NCBI GenBank assembly: GCA_027625915.1
Contig: JANTQA010000047.1
Location: 2,604,001-2,668,000, forward strand
From: Anaeramoeba flamelloides
Lineage: Eukaryota > Metamonada > Anaeramoebidae
Direction of reading: 5' to 3'
DNA length: 64,000 bases
A program made the translations under genes and the position numbers. Positions within the stretch are counted from its first letter, which is position 1; the number at the start of each line of letters is the position of its first letter. The notes below the pieces were generated by a model. The model saw only the letters and a program-made list of their open reading frames with translations, searched no databases and was not told the DNA's origin. Below are positions 22,201 through 35,648 of the stretch, piece after piece.

Positions 22201-25200
22201 TTAGCTAAACATTGAACCATCTGAAAATCAAAAAAAAAAAACAAAATGAATATTTATTTTGTTATCAACAATGTATATAACTTTCTTTAATATTTAAATG
22301 ATTATACAATATTTTTTTATCAAATTTCCCGAGCATGAACAACAAATCAATATTATTTGCATAAGATATAATTTTAATTGTTTTTTTTTCCATTTTTCAT
22401 TTTGGTTATTATTGGATAATCTTTATAAAATCAACAGCTTATTCTTAGCATAATGGGTAGAAGCTACTTATTAATTATTGATCAAAAAAAAAAAAAAATA
22501 ACTGTAAAAAAGGAAATAATTTGGTCAAAAATGATCAATTCCTTTCAAGTCGTCAAAATCGGTGAGAAATGGTATAAATTCAAAACTTTTCTGTTTTTTT
22601 TTAGTTTTTTATGGGGGTAATTCATGTGATATTTTTTAATATTATTTCTTTGAAATTGTCTTTTGTTTTTAATTTTTTAATAAAATTTTTTGGAAAAAGA
22701 AATAAAAAATAAAAGAAGAAACCAAATTACTATATAAATGTATACTTTTTCCGATTTTGATAAGAGACCAAAAAAAAAAAAACAAAATGGATCAATTAAG
22801 TTTGTCAAAGGGCCAATTTGAAAGAAGTAAAAAGAAAAAAAAATGTATAAATGGGTAATTGAATTGAAAAGATCGAAATTCTTTTGAGACTGGAGACACT
22901 TGGGGAACTGAAAAGTAAAATGGGAGGGGGGGGAAGATCATTTAATTAAAAAAAAATTATCTTGCTTTGTTATTTGTTTGGTTTTTGTTTTTTTTTTTTT
23001 TCAAGTTTGTGGTAAATCTACTGAATATTGGGGAAATATCTTCCAATTTGTCGGTTAGGTGTCAATCATAATTGAAGCATCCACAATTGGTAATTTTTGT
23101 TATTTTAATAAGAATATATTGTCTTTTAGTGTGATCTAGTGTCTAGCATGTGCTCTCAACATCTTCTAAATGGCCTCAGATATTATTATTAAAATAACTA
23201 AGACAACTAATGGAATATATAAAATTATACATGATACCGACTTCCTCTCGGAAATATAAGAAGCAATATTCAACAATTTTTATTATTATTTGTTTTTTTT
23301 TTAATTGTTAATTTTAATTAATTTTTCAAACAACGGGGGTTAATAACACCACCATAAATAATAACAAAAAAAAAGGAATTAATTTTTTTTGTTTGAAAAA
23401 CTATCCAATATGATTATTTTTAATAAATAATTAAAAACCCGAATCTCAATCATTTCAGTGGGTAGGCCATGGTATATGAGTTAAAAAATCAAAAGAATTT
23501 AATATTATCTCTCAGAATTTTTAAGTGTGTTATTTAAGTAACGTTGAATTTCACATTTTTTATCAAAAAAAAATTGTATATAAATATATTTAATTGCATA
23601 GTTAAATTGTTTTTCTTGGGTGTTTTTGATATAACAAAAAGAAAAATTTTGATTTGTAATTTGCTTTCTATCAAGCAATTATATTTTTTAAATTAAAGTT
23701 GAAAAAAACTACCGGTTATGAAAATAATCCCTGAAAAGGATTTTTAATTTTAATATTAGGAAAATTTATGTGTAATTCCATTTAAATTTCTTTTATTTAA
23801 GAATCAAACTTTGAAAACTATAACCCGTCCACTTATTAGAATGGTGATTTATTAAATTATAATTGTTCAAAACAATTCAACAATCAAAAAACGCAGAATA
23901 AAAATTTTCATTTTTCAAACTCGGGGCAAACCTCTATTAAACCCTATTTTTTTAAAAAAAAAGTTGATCTAATTTTACTATCAAACAATTGCATGGGTAC
24001 TCTAGAGAAACACCACATTAATGAACTTTAGTTAGATTTATTACTAGACCCATAATAAAAATTTGGTTATTAATAAAAAGAATTTAATTGAAATTAAATT
24101 CAATTATCCAATAATTCCCCTTATATCTACAATTAAAAATCTTTTCCGTGATTATTTCCATATCAGGCATTTTTTTTCGACTGTAATTTAAATCAAAACA
24201 GTTTGTAATGTTTCAATTAATTAGCAATTGTAGAATCTGTGGTTTTCTACTTAAATTTCTTAAAGTGTGGTATAAGAATATTAGTCACTAGAGTATAATT
24301 TATACTTTTTCAATAAATAAAAATAGAAATAATTTTTTTTTCCGGTTTAAAATAATTATAGGGATTTTTTTTTTTCCAAATAAGTATATTATTGGTTTTG
24401 AATTATTTCAAAAATTGGGAATTTTATTTTTAAAGGGTGTTTAGAACATCCCCTTTAGAGGATATAAGATTTTTTTTTTTAAATAATTGTGTATTATTTT
24501 TTTTTGGAATAATTCGAAAATGAGGTATTTTGGACTTTAAAAGTAGTGAAAAAAAGGATCAAACTCTTTTAAAAACAATAACAGTTCTTTTTTGAAAATG
24601 CCGTTAAAGGAAAGTTTGGTCTTGGAGTAATCAACTATTTATTTGATTTTGTAATTTTAAGATTTTCTCATTTTTTTTGAATTTATATTTAAATTTATAA
24701 GAAGATTTTTTTATCATTGGCAAGTCATTTGATAACAACAATGATAATTAGTGACTCTTTTCTGTTTTGAAGAAGAAATAAAAGTAGTTTTTAAATGGTT
24801 AAATAGAACAGAGTAAGAAAAGGGGTGCTATTTTTCGGATTTGAGAGTTTACTATATCATATTATTATGATATAAAAGGCTTAATAATTCATTTCTTTTC
24901 TAATTTTTTTTTTTACAATTTCCAAAAGAGTTTTTTTTTTGTCAAAAAATTTTTTGTCAAAATATTAATTCCTATTGTTGTCTCAAAACGAACAAAAAAA
25001 AAACGGAATTAATGCTTCAATTTTTTAAAAAAACTATTAGATTAACTTTAGAAAAAAATTTTTCTTTTTTCTTTTTTGTCAAAAAATTTTTTCAAAGCAA
25101 AAAATTTGTAAAACACATCAGTGACAAAATAACACACAGTAAATATATTTCAACAACCTTGTGTTGGTGAAGTTTGCATTTTTTTTGTTTTTTGTTATTT

Positions 25201-26567
25201 TGTATTGTTTCCATTTACAAGAATTTGTAACATTTTTCATATTTTTTTCCAAAGTGTTCAATTTGTAAAAGATAAATTCCAAAAAATTAATTTACTCCCA
25301 AATACTATTGTCAATTTTATCTTTATCCAACCAAAATCCTTTCAAGTAGAAAAATTACAAAACTACAAAGTATCAGTTTTCCTTAGACCCACCTCATTCA
25401 TAATAACTAATTTGAAACTCTGATCCAATTAGAAGATTTTTTTACTGTTTCTTGTTTAACATCTTTTTAAAAAATTTAAAAAAATCTTCGAAGAAAAGAC
25501 TGGAAAAATAATTTTATCCCTCTTTTTTAAACATAAAGCCATTTTGAGTTTAAAAATGGGAAATGTTGAAGATAATTTTCCATATCTTTTGGAAATTTCT
25601 TTTTATTGTAATTTTTGGTACTCGATAGAATAAAAATCTTGTCATCCCTCAGATTAAAAATTTTTGGTTGTACCAATAGTAATAATAATTCTTTTTTCCC
25701 CTCTTAGGATTACTTTTTCGAACCTTAATTTGGGTGACATTAAATTTCGAAAAGAGTCTGGTTTATAAGAATTTGAAAAAATCAAATGTTCATACACACA
25801 GACAACCTCGACCCCAAATCTTGTTAAAGGGCGGATTCAAAATTTGAATTTTTTTTTTGTTTTGTAAAATTTCTTATTTATTCATAAATTCAGAAAACTT
25901 TTACTGGTTTACACAATCCAATAAAAATGGTCTGTTCTTCTTGTTGATTAATTTCAATAACACTTTTTTTTTAAGAAATAAAGTTTTTTACATATTTCGA
26001 AAATTACAAAAAAAAATCAACTGACAAAAATTAATGATTACCCATATAGTAACTAGCAATACATAATCGAGTTCGTTGACAAAAATAGTGTTAGTCTTCT
26101 CATTCAAAATTCCAAAAAAATTTTAAGATAAACAGATTTTTAAGAACAGAATCCGTCTTAATGTGAACGAAACTTTCCTGAAAAGTAAGGGGCGTTAGTG
26201 GAGTTGTGAAACATTGTTGGTTATATGGGGGAAAAAACGACCCCATTTGTCTACCAAAATTTATTTTACTTTTAAAAAAAATTGTTAAAATTTAACTGAT
26301 TTCGTTTAAACAACGGAAACGTTTGACTTGAAGACTTTGGTTTGGATTTAATTTAAAATTTTTTGTCAATTTCGATTTTGGAATCTTTGTAAAAAGTAAA
26401 GGTTTTAATTTTTCATCAAAATTACCAACAATGGCTTTTAAAACACAGAAATACTGTTATTTCACAACTTTAAGAAATTACCCTCTTGGATCAAAGTTGA
26501 GAACTTTTTTTGGCAAAAATACAATTTTTATTATTTTTATTTAGCCACATTTGTTTATTTGAAGGAA
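19289..26567. other. 7.3-kb spacer upstream of the receptor gene
   Basis: No convincing exon was found. It may hide downstream exons of the Man1-like gene and must contain the receptor promoter. It carries repeat R1 copy 3 (21040-21495), several long T runs (for example 20239-20262), a short G run near 22925, and many A/T tracts. Positions 23080-23280 are slightly less A/T-biased but show no open frame or RNA fold I can name. Confidence 0.5.
21040..21495 (+). repeat. Dispersed repeat R1, copy 3 (uninterrupted)
   Basis: A collinear match to 10750-11400 without the 150-bp middle block. It contains ATCTTATCATTTGATCGGTC and, at its right end, TGTGTCCAAATTTTTGGGA. Confidence 0.7.
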
Positions 26568-29500
26568 ATGGTTTTAATTCTTTTGTCAGCCGAAACAGCA
26601 ACAGTACTAGCAATCACAACATCTGTCCTGTCTTTAATTGGTTCCTTAGTCATTGTCATCTTGGGTGTGCGCTTTCCAGATTTCCGAAATAATTTCTTCA
26701 GAAAGCTTGTTTTTGTTCTTTCAATTTATGACGCACTGCTGTCCTTCCTGTTCATTATCCCTGGATCGTCAAGCAGCGGCTTTTGTGTTTTCCAAGGCTA
26801 TGCGTTGGTGTGGCTAGCAGCGATGCCACCATATTTTTCTTTATGTATTGCAGTTATTACTTACATCCATATTTCAAAGAACTGGGGTGTTGAGCGTTTA
26901 CAAAAATTGATGACAAAATTACATATCATTTCGAACATCCTTTGCTTGATACTCACAATTTTGGCAATATCCTTAGCAGATTCTCATAAATTCCCAAACT
27001 CTCATTGGTAAGATTTTTTTTTTGTTTTTTTTTTTGTTTTTTTTTTTTCTTTCTTGTTCTTTTTGTTTCTTGTTTCCCAAACAAGTATGTTTCACCCCCA
27101 AAACTCAAAAAATAATTCTGAAAAATTTTGTTGAACATGAGTTATTTTTGTTGTTCAATCTGAAACAAATGAAGATCAAATTCTTACCATCCAACCAAGA
27201 ATGTTTTGGGGTTTTTTCATTTACAAAAAATTTTTTTTTTTTGTTACCTTTCCTTAAACATTACTTTCCACTTCTATTTACGCCTCTCATCAGCCAGCAA
27301 AGGTTTCACTCTTTCGAATAACTTTTTCCAAAAAAAGGGTTTTTACATTCTTACTCTGTTCCAAAAAAAAAATTTATTTTTTTTGTAATTTTTTTGTTAA
27401 AAAACTAAAGACACCAAATTACACAAACTATTGTGGATTGTACTTCTTTAGATAAGATCAATTCAGGTTTTTTAAAAACCAACCAAAAAATTAAACTTTT
27501 TGAAAGAGAAATAAAAAAAAAAAGAGATTCCAAAAACAAAATGAGCAATTCTGAGAACACCAAAATTCTCGACTACGATTTTTCTTTTTGAAAGGATGTT
27601 GTTCCAATTGTGAAAAAAAAATGTACATTTAAAAAAAACTTACAATTTTTTTTTTTAGAACAGCCTTATTCAATTCTAAATAATTTCACTATTTTTTCAA
27701 GCCCTTTAGTAAATCTCACTTAATTCATTTAAAAAGCAAACTCAAAGATATTTTCAAGATTGAGAGACAAGTCTCTAAAATTTATTAAATCAAGAAAAAA
27801 AAAAAAAAAAAATAGTGTTTATTGATCATCAATCCCCTTTTCCAAATGAAACCCTGATTTTTTTTTCTTCTGTTTCCAATACAACATTTAACCCAGTATT
27901 CAATGGTATACCTAAGGCCAAATAAAATTTGAAATTAAACTCTTTGATGTTTTATAAATATTAAATTAGGAAGGAATTTTGCTTAAAATTTTTCGAAAGT
28001 TTTCCAATTTTTTTGAAATTTATTTTTCTTTTTAACTGATAAAATTGTGATCCCGAAAATTTGCTTTCTTTTTTGTGAAAAAATTTTCACCAAAATTCTT
28101 TTTTTTTTTTTTCAATTACTTTGAATTTGAATTCAAAGGGATCAATTTAGCTTCAGTTATTTCATTTTCATTACATAATCTTCATATATGGTGTTATTGA
28201 AGATTAATTCTTCTTTTTTTTTTTTTTTAATATATTGAGAACGATAAAATGCAATCAATAACAAGAATAAAAAAATAAAAAAATAAGAAGAAGAGAAGAA
28301 AAGGGTTTCCAATTTAATATCTAACACCAAGTAAACTATTTTAAAAAAGTGAGAATTAAAAGTTTTCTAATTGGTACCTAAAGCTGCCCAATTCGCCTGT
28401 TTTAAGCAGTTTTATCAGCACTTTATAAAACTTTTGGTACCCACTTTTTCACAACAACTGTAAAACAAAATTTCAGGCAATTAATCCATTGGAATAATGT
28501 GTGTATTTAGACAAAGTTAAATATCGATAATTGATTTATATACCCCCCCCTTCAAATGTAAAAATCGAATTATTTTGAAAAGTTTAAAGAATTTCAAAAA
28601 ATTGTTGAGTCACCTTTTACAATTAACAATAAATAATACAGTGATCAAAATAATGCGTGCATAACGACTATAATCCGTGTTTCAAAATATTATCCGTGCT
28701 TTTTTTTATTCTTCTACCAATGTAACATCCAATCTACTACCAAATAGTATACCTGAGCCCAAATCAATTTTGAAAGTAAAGGTCTGGTTATTTTCAGTAA
28801 AATTTAAATTATTCATGCAAATAGTTGAAAATTTTCCATAATATTCTCAATTTTTTTTGAAATTTTTTGTTTTTTTTATTATTAAAATTTTCAAAAAATT
28901 TACTGTATTTTTTGAGATAAATTTTCCAATTTGATCCTTCATTTTTAGAATTTCTTTTTAAATAATAGAACTTTAAGAAACCAATACCATATTTTTTTAG
29001 GGTTTATTATTGGTTTCTTTGATTGGTTAATGTATAGGTTTTCTATAACAAAAAAACACGCTTTTCATTTTGAAACACGCATTAAATTTTTTTGCACGCT
29101 TTATTTTGACTACAGTAAACTCGGTTTTAAAAAATGTTTACAGTCATTTTCAAAAAGTCAAAAACTTCAAAATTTCTCTCATTCAAAACGAAACTATTCT
29201 TATCACTTTACTCAACCTTTATATTGATAACTTTGAATATTTTGTGATTTTTGACTTTTTGAAAATAGTTCCAAAACAAAATTTTATTATTCTTAATATT
29301 CTTATTCTTCTTATTTTAAAAAGATCAACCTATTTACCGAATATAACTAAAAACAAATTTATTTTTCACTTTTATTTTATTTATTATTTTTTTTTTTTAA
29401 CAAAATCCTTTTTTTAAACCCTCTCCAATCATCTTATTAATTACAGGTGTTTCATAGAAGGCCGAGCAATTTTGGGTGTATGGTATTCGTTTATATGGAT

Positions 29501-29897
29501 TTGTACAATCGTATCCTGTGTATTATATGTTTTAATTATTCATTATATTCGTAAAATTTATAAAACGGTTCAAGAATTAACAAATATCAAGGACATTAAA
29601 AAACAAAAGGAAAATTTAAAGGTTCAATTAAGAATGTCAACAATCCCTCTATCGTTGATTTTAACTTGGACGATTGCGTCAATAAGAAGAGCACGTGAAA
29701 TCTTTTCACCAGATTCAGAACAAAACTCTACATTAAATATCCTACATTCTTTAACAAATCCAATGCAAGGATTTTATGATTGTATTGTATTTGTTATCCT
29801 CAGTTCTTATTCTAGAAGAAGAGTAAAACAACTTTTACGATGCGAACAACCAGGTTCATCAGAAGCCACTTCATTGGAAACCGATTCGCAACTCTAA
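26568..29897 (+). CDS. cAMP-receptor-like (cAR/CRL family) G protein-coupled receptor
   Basis: Two exons (26568-27007, 29447-29897) join as TG|G (Trp147) to a 296-residue seven-helix protein. The intron is 2439 bp with a GTAAGA donor and TTACAG acceptor. Helix 1 is near residues 12-34 and helix 2 near 45-64, followed by Cys73 in GFCVFQG, helix 3 with PPYFSLCIAVITY, helix 4, Cys148 in HWCFIEG (the expected disulfide pair), helix 5, a Lys-rich third loop (193-209), helix 6 LILTWTIASIRR, and helix 7 NPMQGFYDCIVFVIL. This is the pattern of Dictyostelium cAR/CRL receptors, which signal through G proteins; the ligand cannot be inferred. The start is the first ATG in frame, with a very short extracellular N-terminus. 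The Ser/Thr-containing tail is only about 27 residues, shorter than in cAR1. Confidence 0.9.
28334..28461. mobile_element. Short inverted-repeat element, same ends as the 12.8-kb fold-back
   Basis: The left end AACTATTTTAAAAAAGTGAG and right end CCCACTTTTTCACAA match the outer ends of the 12793-13124 element. The interior differs. Confidence 0.5.
28639..29115. mobile_element. Non-autonomous Tc1/mariner-like element (477 bp)
   Basis: Flanked by TA on both sides. The left end CAGTGATCAAAATAATGCGT pairs with the complement of the right end (CTGTAGTCAAAATAAAGCGT), and the inverted repeat extends about 70 bp, including GTGTTTCAAAAT in both. The interior (28712-28840) resembles 27865-28000. No transposase frame is visible. 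Confidence 0.75.
29146..29266. repeat. Hairpin in receptor intron
   Basis: ATTTTCAAAAAGTCAAAAAC on the left pairs with TTTTTGACTTTTTGAAAAT on the right, with a loop of about 80 bp. It starts about 30 bp beyond the Tc1-like element. Confidence 0.55.
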
Positions 29898-30309
29898 TTT
29901 AATTTTATTATGAATATTCAGATATTTTTTTTGGATTTATTGAATTTATTTTATTTTTCTCTCTGTTTTTGTCTACCCCCCCTCTTCATCTTCTTTGTCT
30001 TCTTCGCCCCTTCCTCTTTCTCTTTTTGATTTAATTATTGCTTTTCCTGGAAACTATTTTGTTTATTTTTTATAATCTTTTTTCGTTGCTTATTTTAAAT
30101 TTCCTAATTTTTAATATAAGTAATTTACAATTTCATTTTAATTTTTTTGAAAAATATAAATAATTCTTTAATTTTTGAAAATCAAAATTTCTTTTATTAT
30201 TAATAATTCATTTAATAATTTATTAAAGGAAAAAAAAAATTTTTTTCCAATCATTATAATAAAAATTTAAATTTTAATATATGCTATAATTTTAAATTGT
30301 TTTCTATTT

Positions 30310-30800
30310 CTCAAAATACACAACACCATCATTAAAAAAATTTTTGAAAAAAAAATTAGACATTTGTTAATTTTTTACTTTTTGATTTTTAACTTCACTT
30401 TTAAGAAACAATATTGGTTAATAAGAGATCGTTGATCAAAAAATATTTTTAAAGATATTTTACAATTTAAGTTGGAAAATCCAATTTTCCAGATTCGATT
30501 GATATTTTTTTCAAATTTCATAGTAAAAAATTTTAATATTTTTTTGCTTCCAGCTAAAAGGTTAATTAATACTATTTTAAAAGTATTTTAAATCTGATAA
30601 ATATCTTTCAAATAGGGAATCAATTATTTTAACTATTAAAGAATTATTTGTTCTTAAAAATTGGAAAAATTTTTTTTTTCATAGATAAGAGGACATTTTA
30701 ATTATATTTTTAAAAGAATTTTAAATATCCTGAATATCTTTTAAATAGGGAACCAATTATTTGAACTATTAAAGAATTATTTGATTATTTTAAATTGGTA
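30310..30800 (+). repeat. Dispersed repeat R4, copy 1, with a ~130-bp tandem duplication
   Basis: The segment 30310-30665 matches 62533-62860 in reverse (shared ATTGGTTAATAA, GGTATTTTACAATT-like and ATATCTTTCAAAT blocks). The terminal ~130 bp is duplicated in tandem (30595-30660 and 30725-30790 share ACTATTAAAGAATTATTTG). At both loci a hairpin block follows on the same side. Confidence 0.65.
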
Positions 30801-30826
30801 AAAATATTTTTTTTTTTACACCCCTT

Positions 30827-31015
30827 TAGCTTTACTTGAGTTTTCTGTTTATTAGAAAAATAGATAGATTTTACTAATAGAACAGAAAACCCCAAGAAAA
30901 GCTAGGTACTTTAAGGATTCTCTCATTAGATTTTTTTTAATTTTTGAAATAAACAGAAAATTTATTTAAATTTTGGGTTTATTTCAAAAATTAAAAAAAA
31001 AAAAAAAAAAACTCT
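30827..31015. repeat. Double hairpin block
   Basis: The first hairpin, 30827-30904, runs from TAGCTTTACTTGAGTTTTCT to AGAAAACCCCAAGAAAAGCT. The second, 30928-31012, has arms TTTAATTTTTGAAATAAAC / GTTTATTTCAAAAATTAAA. The layout resembles 1111-1315. Confidence 0.7.
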
Positions 31016-32094
31016 ATGTTAGGTATTTTTTCTGTATTTGAGATTTTTTAGATGATAAGAATGTTTTCAAAACTATTAGTTATTATCCTTTCAAAATATT
31101 ATCTCAAAGTCGAATTTAACCAAAATTCATATCCACGCCCATTTAAAAATTTACCCCAAATTACACCCTTTTTTCAAGACTAGAGACTTTTAAAAATCCC
31201 TGTACTAGGGATAACAATAAATACAATCTACTTAAGATTTTTAGAACTGGAATGTAGCTTATATTGTGAATAAACTTTATTAACAGGCATGAAATGGTCA
31301 TTGAAATTGTAGTTTTGTCTAACTTGGATTTTCAATTTATTTTCGATAATAGTATTGTAGAAACAAAACTTTTCAAAAAAAAAAAAATTGTGGGGTATTT
31401 AGAAATATATTATTGAAATATTCATTTCTTTTCCCATTTAAACCTATTTTTATATATTAAAAACAATTAACCCTTATGGTTTTACAAAAAAATTACCCCA
31501 TTTTGAAGTAAACATACAAAAAAAAATTTTTTTTCATTTTTGTGTTTTATATTTTACAAAAATCCAATTGTTTTACAAAAAATTGGATTTATTTTAACGA
31601 TTTCTTTTAGTCAAATGCTTTAATATTTAGGTCAATTTTTGATCAATTTTTTTCTAAAAAGTCAAGTTTCAATATTTTTCATTTTTTTGAGATTTTTTAC
31701 TAATAGTAAAATTATGTGAAAATTTGAATTTTGATCAAAATTATTAGTAAATTATTTTTCTAATTAGACCCTAGAGAAAATAATTTTCCAACATATATTT
31801 TTTAATAATAATAATTGTTTTTTTTTAATATTTGTAATTTAAAATTTTGAGTTATTTCTATATGTAGGTGTTTTTACTTCCATGATAAGAAAAATTACGA
31901 AAATAAAAAAAATTTTCTTTTATTTGCTTCTTTTTTTTGATTCAAGAAACAATTAATTTTCTTTGCAAAGCATTTTTTTCCTATTGAAAAAAAATTTTTA
32001 ACTTTAAAAATTTTCAATAAATGAATGAAAATTTTGGGAATATCTTGAAAAACCCAAAGAAAGAATTTTTTTTTAAAATTTTCAAAACACGATA

Positions 32095-32288
32095 CATTAA
32101 GTTTCACTTTAAGACACCAGCTTTGAAAGAAATTTAAGGCAAAAAAAAATCTCAAATTAACAAACAAAATTTGAAAATTTTTTTTTACAAATTATTTTTC
32201 AAGAATTTGAATTGTGTGCCTTAATTTGAGTTTTTTCTTGTATCTTAAATTTCGTTGATGATTTGTGTCTTGAAAAAAGAAATTGACT
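32095..32288. mobile_element. Mariner-like MITE, diverged copy
   Basis: TA-flanked. The interior matches 40147-40341 (AAAAATCTCAAATTAAC, CCTTAATTTGAG), while the ends are worn (CATTAAGTTTCACTTTAAG and AAATTGACTA). Confidence 0.6.
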
Positions 32289-32292
32289 ATAT

Positions 32293-32872
32293 TAATTATT
32301 TTTCAAAAAGTTTGGCTCACTTGATAATGTTAATGGAAGTTATTTTGAGGGTTTTCTCTGATATTCTTCTAACAAATATATTTTCAATTTTTTGATCAAT
32401 ATCATTTTTTCTAATTTTTCTTTTTCAAATTTTAGTCAAATTTTTGATTTTTCACATTTTTACTATTTTTCTTTTTTTATTGTTTTTTTTTTAATTTTTT
32501 TCCCGTTTTTTAGGCTTTTTTTTAAAAGCTCAAGAGGAAAAAAAAAACAGATCTTCAAAAGTACCAATAAAAATTAGAAAATTTAGACTATGTATCGTTT
32601 TTTAAAATGAATTTAATACTTTGTAAAAAATCCTCCTTTTCAATTTTTTTCGTGAAGGTTCAAGAAAAAAAAAAATCTGTTATACTCTTTTCAAAAATTG
32701 TGATTTATTTTTTTTTAATTTTTGGTTTTGTTTTTTTTTATTTTTTAAAATATCAGGTTTTTGTATATTTAGAATGATTCAAAAGTGAATAATCAACTAC
32801 ACATCTTTATAAAATTTTCTTGAATAATAAGGATATAAATTCAATTATTATTTCAAGTTAGTTACAAAATTT
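32293..32872 (+). repeat. Dispersed repeat R3, copy 2
   Basis: Collinear with 6731-7365 (GGCTCACTTGATAATGTTAA at the left, TTTTAAAATATCAGGTTTTT in the middle, TATTTCAAGTTAGTTACAAA at the right). It directly abuts the MITE on its left. Confidence 0.6.
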
Positions 32873-35244
32873 GAAATGAAGTGTATTTATATGAAAAAAA
32901 AAAAACTTGGAATTTAAAATTTTATTTAATTTTACATTAAGGTAACATAATAATAAAACAGGAAAATTATTTTATGAACAATTAACCTGGTGTGATCGAA
33001 TAAAAAAATGATAATCCATAATATCAAATAATCTATAATTTGATCTATTTCCATTTTTGGAAAGGCTAACAAAAAAGTAAAATAACAATTTAAAATAAAA
33101 TTAAACTTGTTGGAAATATACTCAAGATAACCCCCTTGAATATAATATTAATATGAAAAGATTTCAAGATTTTTTTCGAGAGCAATTTTTTTTTATCTTT
33201 TTGTTATCATTGGTAATTTTTTAGTGTATTTTGTCTAAGAAGAAAATAATACTTTCTTAAACCAAAAAGAATATCCCAAACACATCGGGAAACCAACATA
33301 CCCCATCTAAATTACTAATATTTTTATTAAACAATTGTTTTACTTTTATTTGTGCAAAAGAAAAAGAAAAAAATAATGTGATTTATATTGTATAATGTTA
33401 ATTTCCTCTATTTAATGGATTTAAATCTATTTTATTTTTGCCTTAATAGCAAGTTTGTCTTTTTTTATTTTACAAGAAAAAACAACAGTAAAAAAAAAAA
33501 AAAAAACAAACAATTATAAAATAAACAAAAAAGAAAAATCATTTTATTTTATTTTTACCATTAAAAGAAGAAATCACTTAAGATTTATCTAATCAACAAA
33601 CTTTTTTAGCTTGATACAGCAAAAAATATTTATCATAGAAATCACACTGGGGTTTAAAATGTGGTTCTTTTTAGATCCACAGTATAAAAAATGTTGTTTA
33701 AATGTACCCTATAAGCAAATTTAATAACTATAGAAAAAAAAATGTTTCACATCTTATCAAAATCTATCAAATAATATTTTTTAAAAATTAAAATTAAGTT
33801 TTAGAGCTTAAAATACCAAACTTTAAGCTACATTAGGGTGTTTATTTGTTACCTTTAGCAAAAAAAATATAAAATATGTTTGCTTTTAATCTTTTGACAA
33901 GTGATTTATATTACTCCTCTTAATTAGATTTTTAAACAAAAAATATTAAAGTAGATTTCATATAAAAATAAAAATTATTTACCTCGTCCAGTAATCAAAA
34001 AATCAGATAAAAATGCAAAAAAAAATATAAGTAAGTATCTTTAAAATACATTTTTGGAAATTAATAATTGATTTTTTAAAAATTTGATTCATTTCCCCCC
34101 TTTCTGATAAAATCCCAATCCAAGACATTTTAAAAATATTTTAAAAAATGTTTTTTTTTCTTGATCAAAGGAAAGACCTTAATGTTTGTGAGGGAAGTGT
34201 AGAAAAATATCCTTTAAAAATAAACCCTATAAAGTTTTAAAAATAGTCCCGTATAAAACGTTATTTAATTTCGAAAAAAAAAAACCATAATTCGAAAAAT
34301 ATATATATTATTTCTTTTTTATCAACATATTTTGAATCATTATATATATACCATAAAAATATGTTACAATTGCATAATAGTGTCTCAATAATATTTTCAC
34401 TATACTGTTTCCAAATATTTAAAAATCACAATAAAAATGAAAAGTATAATTTTATAGTTTTATTAGTACGAATTAACAATTATAGGCACAATTTTAAGAT
34501 TTGAATAGGAGACAATAACTGAAAGATTAAAAATACTAATAATTTTTAAAATGATTTTTCTATTTTTTAACTTTTTTTTTAAAAAAAAAATCATTGCTGC
34601 TAAAATTAAGAGTGGTATGTGACAAATACATGCTATCAATAAAATAACATATTTTTAGAAGGGCTGCACAATGAATGACCAAATAAATCAATAATAAACC
34701 TTAACTAAATATGGTTTTGGTTTCTTGAAATTCAAATATTAAAAAAGAAAATTCAAATATTAATAAAATGTAATTTGTTTTTCAAAAATTGAGACAATTT
34801 TAAACCTGAAAAAAAAAAAAAATTGATAAAAAGTGTGACAAAATTTGAACCAATTACAAAAAAATTCTATTCTATTTAAAATTCTATAAACATTTAAAAA
34901 TATTCATCATAAAAAATTATACAAATATAATGAATAATATAAAATTTCCTTCAACATTAAAAAAGCTACAAATTCCAAAATTGATTTAACTTTAGGTATA
35001 TATACAGATATACAAAATTAAACATATTATTGGAACAAAAAAAAAAATAAGAAGAAGAAGAAGGTTTGGCTTCAAAGTTCTGAATCAAGATATTATTGAC
35101 TACTGTAATTACTCATAATAATTAGAATAATAAAAAAAAAAATTAAATATTGCCAAATAGCTTATTTAAATCTTATTTGTTGGAAAATACCTAGAATGAA
35201 AATTTCATTCTGCTTTCCCAAAATTGTTCTAGAACAAAAGTCAA

Positions 35245-35648
35245 GGGACTAGTCTCTAATATATTTTTTTTTTTTTGACCAACTTCTAAGATTATTGGTT
35301 GCAAAATAAATAGAACAAAATTTTCCATGGAGGTTTCCCAAATTGTAGTTATTAAATCATAGTAACGTTTCAAATTTTTAGATCTCAAAAGTAGCTTGGT
35401 TTATTAATTTACTTTTGAGAATTGTGTTTTTTTTTGCAGATTTTATTTTGATTCTTGGAATGTGATTTTATATTGGAATTCTGAATTAAAATGTTGATCT
35501 TTTTATTTTTCAATTAACAGAGGATTTATTATCGAGAAAAATGTTTAATATTGAAAATAAACGGGGTTTTTCAAATCAAAGTAATTGATAATAATTATCT
35601 GAATCTCTATTAAATTTAGGTAAAAAAAAATAATTGAGATGAGTCCCT
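35245..35648. mobile_element. GGGACTAG element, copy 1
   Basis: Starts GGGACTAGTCTCTAATAT and ends TTGAGATGAGTCCCT. The right part (TTTAATATTGAAAATAAAC and the AAATTTAGGTAAAAAA block) matches the elements at 50836 and 52371. The interior is longer here (about 400 bp against about 170), so it may contain a later insertion. Confidence 0.6.

Larger units (their letters stand above)
27008..29446 (+). other. 2.4-kb intron of the receptor gene
   Basis: Contains a C/T-rich start, a relic (27865-28010) similar to the inside of the Tc1-like element downstream, a small inverted-repeat element (28334-28461), the Tc1-like element (28639-29115), and a hairpin (29146-29266). Confidence 0.85.

Noticed and set aside
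25205-25423. 72-codon frame upstream of the receptor gene, considered as a Man1 exon
   Set aside because: Lacks the expected Cys and winged-helix features and has no matching acceptor phase.
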